From contig JAUYDJ010000021.1 of NCBI GenBank assembly GCA_030690025.1, positions 1 to 6,692 of the forward strand: a DNA stretch of 6,692 nucleotides, read 5' to 3'. Made by a program: the position numbers and the translations under genes. The stretch comes from Chloroflexota bacterium (lineage in GTDB: Bacteria > Chloroflexota > Dehalococcoidia > Dehalococcoidales > JAUYDJ01). Below, piece after piece: positions 1-5,008 of this stretch (position 1 is its first letter; every line of letters starts with the position of its first letter). The notes beneath the pieces were generated by a model. That model searched no databases and was not told the DNA's origin. It saw only the letters and a program-made list of their open reading frames with translations.

Positions 1-444
1 GAAATGAAGGTCGTTAATAGTCCTGGGTTCAGACAACGCCACTGCTGTGACGAACGCGGTGATTTGAGGTAATCCAACACAAATGCTCACTGTGCTTCCA
101 GCTTCAGCCAACAAGATGGGTATTTTGTGGGGGTGCCAACCCCCTGGGTAACTTGTTGGACCCAACCGATTGGCTATTGACCAGGCGACCCGACTGTAGA
201 GATGGGCCTCCATCCCTTCTAGACCACCCAATTGTCTCACGATGCCACCTTCGGGGTGCTGCAGTGACGCCTAGTACCACTGGAGATTATGGAAGCGGGT
301 CGGTTCCGCGCTTCTGGCGGAGGCACGTTCATCCCTCCGACTTGGGTCTCCCTAGCATTGTTTCGAGTTGCGCGGGGTTTCCTGAGTGAAGTAAGATGTA
401 GGGAAGAGAGGTGTGTATTGGGTAGTAATTGGGTTTTGCAGACC
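1..444. other. Unassigned, hairpin-rich region abutting the broken comM gene
   Basis: I recognise no gene here. On the plus strand a frame is open from base 1 to a TAA at 70-72 (23 codons) and could be the tail of a gene lying to the left. On the minus strand a frame is open from an ATG at 213 off the left edge (71 codons), with no recognisable motif. Several inverted repeats are visible: an 8-bp arm pair at 108-115/152-159 enclosing a G5T/AC5 hairpin at 129-144, a CACC/GGTG-type stem with a TTCG loop near 245-258, CAGTG/CACTG at 262-266/278-282, CGGAGG/CCTCCG at 318-323/334-339, and a 6-bp hairpin at 429-447 on the comM junction. The region could be the non-coding end of a mobile element, a structured RNA or assembly-joined DNA; the sequence does not decide between these. 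Confidence 0.5.
108..159. repeat. Compound inverted repeat (nested hairpins)
   Basis: The arms CCAACAAG (108-115) and CTTGTTGG (152-159) are perfectly complementary. Inside them, five G plus T (129-134) pair with A plus five C (139-144) around a GCCA loop, giving a two-tier stem-loop. The right outer arm also forms a second palindrome, GTTGG-AC-CCAAC, at 155-166. No U-run follows, so it is not a simple intrinsic terminator. Function unknown. Confidence 0.5.
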
Positions 445-969
445 CAAGGCAGCGTCACCTTTCCCGCCAACTTCATGCTAGTGGGGGCGATGAACCCCTG
501 TCCCTGCGGTTTCTACGGCGACCCCTTCCGTAAATGCACCTGCCCATCGAGCCTGGTGTCACGGTACCAGAAGCGCATCAGCGGGCCATTCCTCGACCGG
601 GTGGACATTTTTATCGAGGTGCCCCACATCGACTACGAGAAGCTCGCCGATGACCGCCTCGGAGAGAAGTCGGACAAAGTCCAGGCCAGGGTCACTACCG
701 CGCGGAAAATACAGCGGCAGCGCTTCCGCGACACCCGGTTGAACAGCAATGCCGATATGACGCCCACCGAGGTGAGAGAGTTTTGCCGGGTGGAGGAGTC
801 CGCCCAGAGCCTGCTCAAGGCGGCCATGAAGCAGCTATACCTGTCCGCACGCGCCTTTCACCGCATCCTGAAACTGGCGCGCACCATCGCCGACCTGGAG
901 AATGTGGAAACAATCAAGGCCCACCACCTCGCCGAAGCTATTCAATACCGGCCCAGGAGCCTGGTGTAA
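289..969 (+). pseudogene. ComM/YifB-family AAA+ ATPase, C-terminal fragment joined to foreign 5' sequence
   Basis: Full ComM/YifB (Mg-chelatase-like) proteins are about 500 residues; in naturally transformable bacteria ComM is a hexameric helicase acting in branch migration during DNA uptake. Only the C-terminal third is here. From codon 53 (base 445) onward the match is clear: QGSVTFP, then AMNPCPCG with a CTC further on (a family cysteine cluster and sensor-1 Asn), RISGPFLDRVDI (arginine-finger region), and a C-terminal lid domain with a sensor-2-like segment, LSARAFHRILKLARTIADL. Codons 1-52 match nothing I know. The N-terminal Lon-protease-like domain, Walker A and Walker B are all absent. 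The open frame begins after a TGA at 265-267, and its ATG has no clear ribosome-binding site. It is probably a non-functional remnant. An assembly chimera would look the same. The TAA stop at 967-969 is the normal family C-terminus. Confidence 0.8.
429..447. repeat. Hairpin at the comM breakpoint
   Basis: TTGGGT (429-434) and ACCCAA (442-447) are perfect inverted repeats around a 7-base loop. They lie exactly where ComM similarity begins. Subterminal hairpins are found at the ends of some transposons such as IS200/IS605, so this could mark an element boundary. A short repeat like this can also occur by chance. Confidence 0.4.
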
Positions 970-1166
970 GTTAAGAAGACGGGAAGGGGGTCCTCTCAAT
1001 CATGGTTGGTATCAATCCGAAATGACGATTTATATTTGCTTGTCAAACCAACTAAGATTAAGTAAAAACGGACAGGGGGTAGGTTGCTGGCGAAGCCGCA
1101 GGGTGGCGCTCAGAACAAATAAAAGCGATAATATACTTGGAGAGATTAACTTAAAGGAGATATTCT
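970..1166 (+). promoter_or_regulatory. Intergenic region upstream of the SemiSWEET gene, with a weak promoter candidate
   Basis: About 200 bases without a gene. A possible sigma70-type promoter is TTGTCA (1040-1045), a 17-base spacer and TAAAAA (1063-1068); the -10 is poor. A second -10-like TATACT at 1132-1137 has no good -35. The leader contains a short GGC-GAA-GCC hairpin near 1090-1098 but matches no riboswitch class that I can recall. No intrinsic terminator is visible after the comM fragment. Confidence 0.25.
1153..1160 (+). promoter_or_regulatory. Ribosome-binding site deciding the TTG start of the SemiSWEET gene
   Basis: AAAGGAGA is a near-perfect Shine-Dalgarno sequence ending 6 bases before TTG at 1167. 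No ATG start in this frame precedes the conserved first helix, so this site fixes the start. Confidence 0.75.
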
Positions 1167-1466
1167 TTGTCAGGAGAACTGCTGGGCTTTGCTGCCGGGG
1201 TACTTTCCACTTTCAGCGTGGTACCGCAGCTTATCCGGGTGTTCAAACTTAAAAGCGCCCGTGAGATAAGCACTCTCTTTACCCTGATGCTCCTGCTGGG
1301 CATAATCCTCTGGCTGGCTTACGGAATATACTTTATGCTGCTGCCGGTCATCCTGTGGAACGCCATTTCGACGGTCCTGGTGGGCACGCTCCTCGCGGCA
1401 AAGCTGAAGTATGGCCGGAGCTCAACCCCGGAGACGGAAAAGAAAAGCCACCGCCATCAGGATTAA
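1167..1466 (+). CDS. SemiSWEET / PQ-loop (MtN3/saliva) family transporter, 99 aa, TTG start
   Basis: This is a small inner-membrane protein with the three-helix SemiSWEET layout: helices at about residues 4-23, 34-54 and 58-80, a Pro-Gln pair at 20-21 in the first helix followed by a basic loop, and a conserved-type Trp-Asn (64-65) in the third helix. In this family dimers form a sugar uniporter pore with the PQ motif acting as a hinge; the substrate here is unknown. Length is typical (85-100 residues). The last ~16 residues are a hydrophilic, charged tail. The start is TTG, supported by the strong ribosome-binding site just upstream. The final 45 bases overlap, tail-to-tail, the end of the small membrane-protein gene on the other strand. 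Family call is confident; physiological role is not established. Confidence 0.85.
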   Translation: MSGELLGFAAGVLSTFSVVPQLIRVFKLKSAREISTLFTLMLLLGIILWLAYGIYFMLLPVILWNAISTVLVGTLLAAKLKYGRSSTPETEKKSHRHQD

Positions 1467-1676
1467 ACCGATGGCGATGGCTATCCAACCGCCTACCTTG
1501 GATGCGCCGGGCTCGGAGCGCTGCGGCTGGTGCGCTACATACTCCCGCACGTCACGGCGGCCTGCCAGAGCATCGTAGTAGCTCTTCTCCTCGTGCCTGC
1601 CGAACAGTAGGCCAACCAGTCCCAGCAGGACAAACACCCCACCCGCGACCATCATGGGCAACCAATCAGTAAGCAA
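1422..1676 (-). CDS. Small two-helix membrane protein, unknown function, 84 aa, TTG start
   Basis: I do not recognise the family. Two hydrophobic helices (about residues 7-25 and 61-80) flank a charged, polar segment of about 35 residues containing HEEKSYYDALAGRRDVREY. The end is basic (RLRG). By the positive-inside rule the linker is probably cytoplasmic, forming a hairpin protein. The start is TTG, preceded 7 bases upstream by a GGGGG ribosome-binding site (complement of 1684-1688); an ATG at codon 8 is the alternative. It begins 36 bp after rplL in the same direction with no convincing terminator between, so it may be co-transcribed with the ribosomal operon, in the place where rpoB often sits. 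Its 3' end overlaps the convergent SemiSWEET gene by 45 bp. Confidence 0.6.
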   Translation of the reverse strand: MLTDWLPMMVAGGVFVLLGLVGLLFGRHEEKSYYDALAGRRDVREYVAHQPQRSEPGASKVGGWIAIAIGLILMAVAFLFRLRG

Positions 1677-1712
1677 TTTTCAACCCCCGTATATGGGAGT
1701 TTACTCTGTTTC

Positions 1713-2201
1713 TTAAGCAACCTCAACTTTAGCGCCGGCCGATTCCAGCTTCTGCTTGATAGCGGCAGCCTCTTCCTTGCTGACCCCTTCTTTTACCGCT
1801 TTGGGCGCGCCCTCTACCAGGTCCTTGGACTCCTTGAGGCCCAGGCTGGTAACCTCGCGCACTACCTTGATGACGTTAATCTTATTAGCGCCGATTTCCT
1901 TGAGGATGACCTTGAACTCGGTCTGCTCTTCGGCAGCGGGAGCGGCAGCAGCAGGCGCCCCGGCTGGCGCGGCAGCCATCACCGGCGCGGCAGCGGTAAC
2001 ACCGAACTCCGTTTCCAGCGCCTTGACCAGCTGTGAGAGCTCCAGCACCGTCAGCGTCTTGATGCTGGCGATGATATCATCAATAGCCACGGCCTTCCCT
2101 GACGATTTCTCAGCCGCTGGGGCCTTGTGCTTCTTGGCCTCCTTGGCTTCCGGTTTGGCTTCCTCAGCCACCGGCGCGGTTTCTACTTTTTCTTCTGCCA
2201 T
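1713..2201 (-). CDS. rplL: 50S ribosomal protein L7/L12, N-terminally extended (162 aa)
   Basis: L7/L12 forms the flexible stalk dimers on L10 that recruit and stimulate translational GTPases, including EF-Tu. The usual parts are present: dimerisation domain (about residues 38-68, with the [13 protein letters not shown] segment), Ala/Pro hinge (69-92), and C-terminal GTPase-contact domain (93-162) containing [18 protein letters not shown] and the GAPKAVKEG loop. The family norm is 120-130 residues. Here a Glu/Ala/Lys-rich extension of about 37 residues precedes the first domain. The ATG start directly abuts the rplJ stop (TAG-ATG) with GGAGGG 7 bases upstream, which supports the long form. 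A GTG at codon 38 (2088-2090), preceded by a purine-rich AGGGAAGG, would yield a standard 125-residue protein. It is co-translated with rplJ, fitting the several copies of L12 needed per L10. Confidence 0.96.
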   Translation of the reverse strand: MAEEKVETAPVAEEAKPEAKEAKKHKAPAAEKSSGKAVAIDDIIASIKTLTVLELSQLVKALETEFGVTAAAPVMAAAPAGAPAAAAPAAEEQTEFKVILKEIGANKINVIKVVREVTSLGLKESKDLVEGAPKAVKEGVSKEEAAAIKQKLESAGAKVEVA

Positions 2202-2729
2202 CTATTTTCCCTCCAATTGTTGAATTCTAGCCTGTAATACTCCCAGAACGCCCCGCATCGGGGCGGCCAGACAATTAACTAAAGACGTAATGGGGCTCTG
2301 TATGCCGCCCAGCACCCTGGCCAGCAGCACCTCCCGTGAAGGCAGCGTGGGCAGGATGGCTATATCTGCTGCCGTCAGCACCCGGTTGCTCAGAAAACCG
2401 CCTTTGACGCTCAGGTTTAACCTGGAGGCGCGGATGTGGTCGGTCAGGACCCTGGCCGGCTCCGTGATATCGCCGTAACCGACGGCCATGGCCATCGGCC
2501 CCTTAAACAGGCCAACGATGTCATCCCGGCCGGCTTGCACCGCAGCACGCCGGGCGAGGGTATTTTTTACTACCCGCAGCTCAACCTTAGCTTCCCGCAA
2601 TTTGCGGCGCAGCGCCGTGGTGTCCGCCGCGGTGAGGCCGCGGTAGTCGGCCACAATGCCTATGCTGCACTTAGCCAGGACCTCCTGCAACTCGTCAATT
2701 AACTGCGCTTTCTTCTCTTTAGTAGCCAT
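2202..2729 (-). CDS. rplJ: 50S ribosomal protein L10
   Basis: L10 anchors the L7/L12 stalk to 23S rRNA beside L11. At 175 residues it has normal length. The N-terminal rRNA-binding domain shows the family pattern ADYRGLTAADTTALRRKLREA followed by VVKNTLARRA (residues about 27-62) and a GPMAMAVGYGD segment. The C-terminal helix (about 145-173, ending in QARIQQLEGK) is the L7/L12 dimer docking helix. The ATG is preceded by a GAGGAAAG ribosome-binding site. The long gap upstream holds the L10 leader attenuator, so expression is probably set separately from rplA upstream. The stop codon directly abuts the rplL start. Confidence 0.97.
   Translation of the reverse strand: MATKEKKAQLIDELQEVLAKCSIGIVADYRGLTAADTTALRRKLREAKVELRVVKNTLARRAAVQAGRDDIVGLFKGPMAMAVGYGDITEPARVLTDHIRASRLNLSVKGGFLSNRVLTAADIAILPTLPSREVLLARVLGGIQSPITSLVNCLAAPMRGVLGVLQARIQQLEGK
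2209..2214 (-). promoter_or_regulatory. Ribosome-binding site of rplL
   Basis: GGAGGG on the minus strand lies inside the last codons of rplJ, 7 bases before the rplL ATG. It is the strongest ribosome-binding site in this part of the operon and favours the N-terminally extended L7/L12 over the internal GTG start. Confidence 0.75.
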
Positions 2730-2770
2730 CTTTCACTTTCCTCAAATTACCGTTTAACCACCGGTGTAAC

Positions 2771-2800
2771 AAAAAAGTCCTTGTGCGTGCACAAGGACTT
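2771..2800 (-). terminator. Intrinsic terminator of the L10 leader attenuator
   Basis: An 11-bp perfect stem (2775-2785 with 2790-2800) closes a four-base CACG loop and runs into six U on the minus strand. It sits 42 bases upstream of rplJ, after rplA, so it must be conditional for rplJ-rplL to be expressed. Confidence 0.85.
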
Positions 2801-2866
2801 CTCAAGACCCTTAGAGTTTTTCCTCGGCAGGCACGTTATTAAGCCGCAAGCGGCACCCGCGTTCTC
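2771..2866 (-). promoter_or_regulatory. L10 leader (autoregulatory attenuator upstream of rplJ)
   Basis: This is the only long gap within the operon. On the minus strand it contains, in order, a GAGAACGCGGGTGCC stretch, a GCCG-CTTG-CGGC hairpin (2843-2854), CTTAATAACG, the motif TGCCTGCCGAGG that I recognise from the bacterial L10 leader, and finally an intrinsic terminator. In the known system L10 (with L12) binds the leader RNA and promotes premature termination when in excess. A competing pairing is visible: AAGG (2809-2812) with CCTT (2793-2796), plus wobbles, would use the 5' arm of the terminator and act as antiterminator. The family assignment is from memory of the consensus and the context; a covariance-model search was not possible. 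Confidence 0.8.
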
Positions 2867-2897
2867 AGGAACATATTCAGTTAACTTAAATATACCA

Positions 2898-3611
2898 TTA
2901 GCTGGCGGTCAAAGCAAGGGTAGGCGTCAGGTCAAGCTTTATGCCTGGCCCCATGGTAGTGGTCACAAAGGCCGTCTTAACGTACTGGCCCTTCATGCCA
3001 GCAGGCTTAGCCTTAACCACAGCCTCCACAATCGCCGACAGGTTGGCCAGCAGCTTATCGCTGTCAAAACTGGCTTTACCCACCGGCACATGAATGATAG
3101 CCGTCCGGTCCAACCGGAACTCCACCCGGCCTTTGCGGGCGTCGGTGATTACCCGGGGTAAGTCGGCCTGCGATACCACCGTGCCGGACTTGGGGTTAGG
3201 CATCAGACCTTTCTTACCCAGGACTTTGCCCAGCTTACCTACCTTACCCATCATATCCGGGGTGGCGATAACCACGTCAAAGTCCAGCCAGCCCTCTTCA
3301 ATCTTCTTGATGAACTCTTCGTCGCCAACGTAGTCGGCGCCGGCCGTTTCAGCAATCTTGACGGCCTCACCCTGGGCAAAGACCAGCACCCGTACCTTCT
3401 TGCCCAGTCCATGGGGTAGCAGGGCCACGCCGCGCACCTGCTGCTGGGCATTGCGTGGGTCAAGTCCCAACCGCAAATGAAGCTCTACCGTCTCGTCAAA
3501 TTTGGCTTGAGCCGTTTTCTTGGCCAGCTCAACGGCTTCCTGCGGAGAGTACTCCTTGTTCCCGTCTACCAGCTTGGCTGCCTCCAGATATTTCTTACCG
3601 TGTCTGACCAT
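2898..3611 (-). CDS. rplA: 50S ribosomal protein L1
   Basis: L1 forms the mobile L1 stalk at the E site and helps release deacylated tRNA; in many bacteria it also represses its own operon by binding its mRNA. The 237-residue length is typical. Recognisable segments are [20 protein letters not shown] (domain I), the domain II Rossmann-like part with [21 protein letters not shown] and the signature [27 protein letters not shown] (about residues 118-145), and the C-terminal [20 protein letters not shown]. The ATG lies 2 bp after the rplK stop, so translation is probably coupled. The L10 leader follows. Confidence 0.97.
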   Translation of the reverse strand: MVRHGKKYLEAAKLVDGNKEYSPQEAVELAKKTAQAKFDETVELHLRLGLDPRNAQQQVRGVALLPHGLGKKVRVLVFAQGEAVKIAETAGADYVGDEEFIKKIEEGWLDFDVVIATPDMMGKVGKLGKVLGKKGLMPNPKSGTVVSQADLPRVITDARKGRVEFRLDRTAIIHVPVGKASFDSDKLLANLSAIVEAVVKAKPAGMKGQYVKTAFVTTTMGPGIKLDLTPTLALTAS

Positions 3612-3613
3612 AG

Positions 3614-4036
3614 CTATTCTATTTCCACTCCCATACTGCGGGCACTGCCCTCAACAATCCGCTCCGCAGCTTCAATATTAACCGCATTCAGGTCCTTGAG
3701 CTTGACCTGGGCTATTTCCCGGAGTTTAGCCCGGGGCAGCGTGCCTATCTTCTCAGTGCCCGGGGCATGAGACCCCTTTTCAATACCCAGCGCCTTCTTA
3801 ATCAGGTCAGTTGTCGGCGGGGTTTTAGTGACAAAGATAAACGAGCGGTCTTCATAGACCGTTATCTCCACCGGGATAACTGACCCGGCCTGGGATGCCG
3901 TCCGCTCATTATACTCTTTACAGAAACCCATGATATTGACACCGTGCTGACCTAAAGCGGGGCCTACTGGGGGAGCCGGATTGGCCTTACCGGCCGGAAT
4001 CTGTAATTTGATTATGGCTTTAACCTTTTTCGCCAC
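3614..4036 (-). CDS. rplK: 50S ribosomal protein L11, GTG start
   Basis: L11 binds the GTPase-associated region of 23S rRNA at the base of the L7/L12 stalk and is the thiostrepton-site protein. The 140-residue product has the proline-rich N-terminal signature [20 protein letters not shown] (about residues 15-34), [10 protein letters not shown], and the C-terminal rRNA-binding domain with [22 protein letters not shown] and the end [11 protein letters not shown]. The start is GTG at 4034-4036, preceded by AGGAG 6 bases or so upstream; family length and the usual N-terminus MAKKVKA support it. It is 14 bp from nusG and 2 bp from rplA. Confidence 0.97.
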   Translation of the reverse strand: MAKKVKAIIKLQIPAGKANPAPPVGPALGQHGVNIMGFCKEYNERTASQAGSVIPVEITVYEDRSFIFVTKTPPTTDLIKKALGIEKGSHAPGTEKIGTLPRAKLREIAQVKLKDLNAVNIEAAERIVEGSARSMGVEIE

Positions 4037-4050
4037 CTGCGTCTCCTAGT

Positions 4051-4602
4051 CTAAAGCTTCTCTACCTGCAAGAAGTCAAGCTCTACCGGCGTTTCACGCC
4101 CGAAGAGGAAGAGCAATACTTTGACTTTGCCTCTTCCCTCATTTACATCATCGACGATGCCCATAAAATCAATAAACGGTCCATCAATTACCCGGACACT
4201 CTGGCCCTTGCGGAAGCCAGCCTTGACCCGTGGCGTTTCGGCCTCCATCTGTTTCAGAATCCGGCGGACTTCCTCTTCCCGCAACGGCACTGGCTTATTC
4301 TCGCTGCTCACAAAACCGGTGACCCCAGGGGTGTTACGCACTATGTTCCAGCTCTGATCACTCATTTTCATGTGGACGAGCACGTAGCCGGGCAAAATCT
4401 TCTTGGTTACGGTATGCCGCTGCCCGTTTCTGACCTCAATCTCTTCCTCGGTAGGAATCACTATCTCGGCTATGTCACTCTCGGTGTCCATGGACTTGAT
4501 ACGCTGCTTCAAGTTCCTTTCCACCCGCTCCTCGTAACCGGAGTAGGTGTGGACAACGTACCACTTCTGGTTCTCCCCTACCGCTACCTTCTCAGTCGTC
4601 AC
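4051..4602 (-). CDS. nusG: Transcription termination/antitermination factor NusG, GTG start
   Basis: NusG binds RNA polymerase clamp helices through its NGN domain and links it to ribosomal protein uS10 or Rho through its KOW domain. The NGN domain spans about residues 12-115 (KWYVVHTYSGYEERV, then KILPGYVLVHMKM and TPGVTGFVSS). The KOW domain is at about 130-183 (KGQSVRVIDGPFIDFMGIV and a terminal FGRETPVELDFLQVEKL). At 183 residues it is standard length. The start is GTG at 4600-4602, 5 bp after the secE stop, with AGGTAGG at the end of secE as a likely ribosome-binding site. The secE-nusG-rplK order is the common bacterial one. Confidence 0.97.
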   Translation of the reverse strand: MTTEKVAVGENQKWYVVHTYSGYEERVERNLKQRIKSMDTESDIAEIVIPTEEEIEVRNGQRHTVTKKILPGYVLVHMKMSDQSWNIVRNTPGVTGFVSSENKPVPLREEEVRRILKQMEAETPRVKAGFRKGQSVRVIDGPFIDFMGIVDDVNEGRGKVKVLLFLFGRETPVELDFLQVEKL

Positions 4603-4607
4603 CAGTC

Positions 4608-4832
4608 TTACCTACCTAAAAACACTTTCCCCACCAGCGCGGCAAACCCATAGTCGATGAGACCCAGGAATACGCCCGAGATGGCGGCGATAATCATCAC
4701 CAGCACCGTCAGGTAGAGGGCCTCGCGCCGTGACAGCCAGACGGCCTTCTTTAGCTCGGCAATGGTATCGCTGATAAAACGGAACCGGCTGGCCAGCCTG
4801 CTGGGCTTGTTGGTTGCCGTACGCTGCATCAT
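4608..4832 (-). CDS. secE: Preprotein translocase subunit SecE
   Basis: SecE is the essential clamp subunit of the SecYEG channel. This is the short single-span form of most bacteria (74 residues): a basic N-terminus, the amphipathic helix with AELKKAVWLSRREALY (about residues 25-40; the family usually has W-P-S-R, here W-L-S-R), one transmembrane helix (about 41-60) and a short hydrophobic tail. I chose the ATG at 4832, 5 bp after the rpmG stop, with GAGGTG at the rpmG 3' end as ribosome-binding site. The next codon is also ATG (4829). The frame extends upstream to an ATG at 4883, but this would overlap rpmG by 46 bp and adds a non-conserved Ser/Pro/Arg stretch. Confidence 0.92.
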   Translation of the reverse strand: MMQRTATNKPSRLASRFRFISDTIAELKKAVWLSRREALYLTVLVMIIAAISGVFLGLIDYGFAALVGKVFLGR

Positions 4833-4837
4833 AAACC

Positions 4838-5005
4838 CTATTTCACCTCGCGATGAAGACGGTGAACGCGGCAGCGGGGACAATACTTCTTAAGCTCCAA
4901 CCGCTGGGAGTCGTTCTTCCTGTTCTTGACCGTAGTGTAGTTTCTCTCCTTGCACTCGGTGCAGGCGAGATTGATAATCACTCTAGCGTCTGTTTTTTTA
5001 GCCAT
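4838..5005 (-). CDS. rpmG: 50S ribosomal protein L33 (four-cysteine, zinc-binding type)
   Basis: This 55-residue gene is easily missed because it is short. The translation starts [20 protein letters not shown] and ends RLHREVK, matching bL33, a small E-site-proximal large-subunit protein. Two CxxC pairs, CTEC (15-18) and CPRC (42-45), indicate the zinc-binding C+ version. The [11 protein letters not shown] segment and [10 protein letters not shown] are typical. The ATG is 3 bp after the tuf stop, and the TAG is 5 bp before secE. The weak upstream ribosome-binding signal suggests translational coupling to tuf. Confidence 0.96.
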   Translation of the reverse strand: MAKKTDARVIINLACTECKERNYTTVKNRKNDSQRLELKKYCPRCRVHRLHREVK

Positions 5006-5008
5006 ATT

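Noticed and set aside
1..444. Group II intron, omega RNA or bridge RNA as the identity of the left region
   Set aside because: Hairpins are present, but no domain V, GUGYG start, transposase, TnpB/IscB coding or guide match could be identified by eye.
289..444. The first 52 codons of the comM frame as a genuine N-terminal domain
   Set aside because: They lack the ATPase core, have no ribosome-binding site, match no family I know and lie across several hairpins; chance openness is the simpler reading.
1060..1135. Possible riboswitch in the leader of the SemiSWEET gene
   Set aside because: There is a purine-rich stretch and a small hairpin, but no match to a riboswitch core I can recall and no terminator or ribosome-site sequestering stem.
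1683..1700. Terminator after rplL (CTCCC/GGGGG hairpin)
   Set aside because: The stem is only five pairs including a T-G wobble, and no U-run follows; the G-run is better explained as the ribosome-binding site of the next gene.
1756..2223. A 155-codon plus-strand frame opposite rplL
   Set aside because: It is the Ala/Ser/Thr-rich antisense shadow of the Ala/Lys/Glu-rich L7/L12 gene.
4833..4883. A longer SecE starting at the ATG at 4883
   Set aside because: It would overlap rpmG by 46 bp and adds a non-conserved Ser/Pro/Arg stretch; the ATG at 4832 has a ribosome-binding site and the normal position after rpmG.
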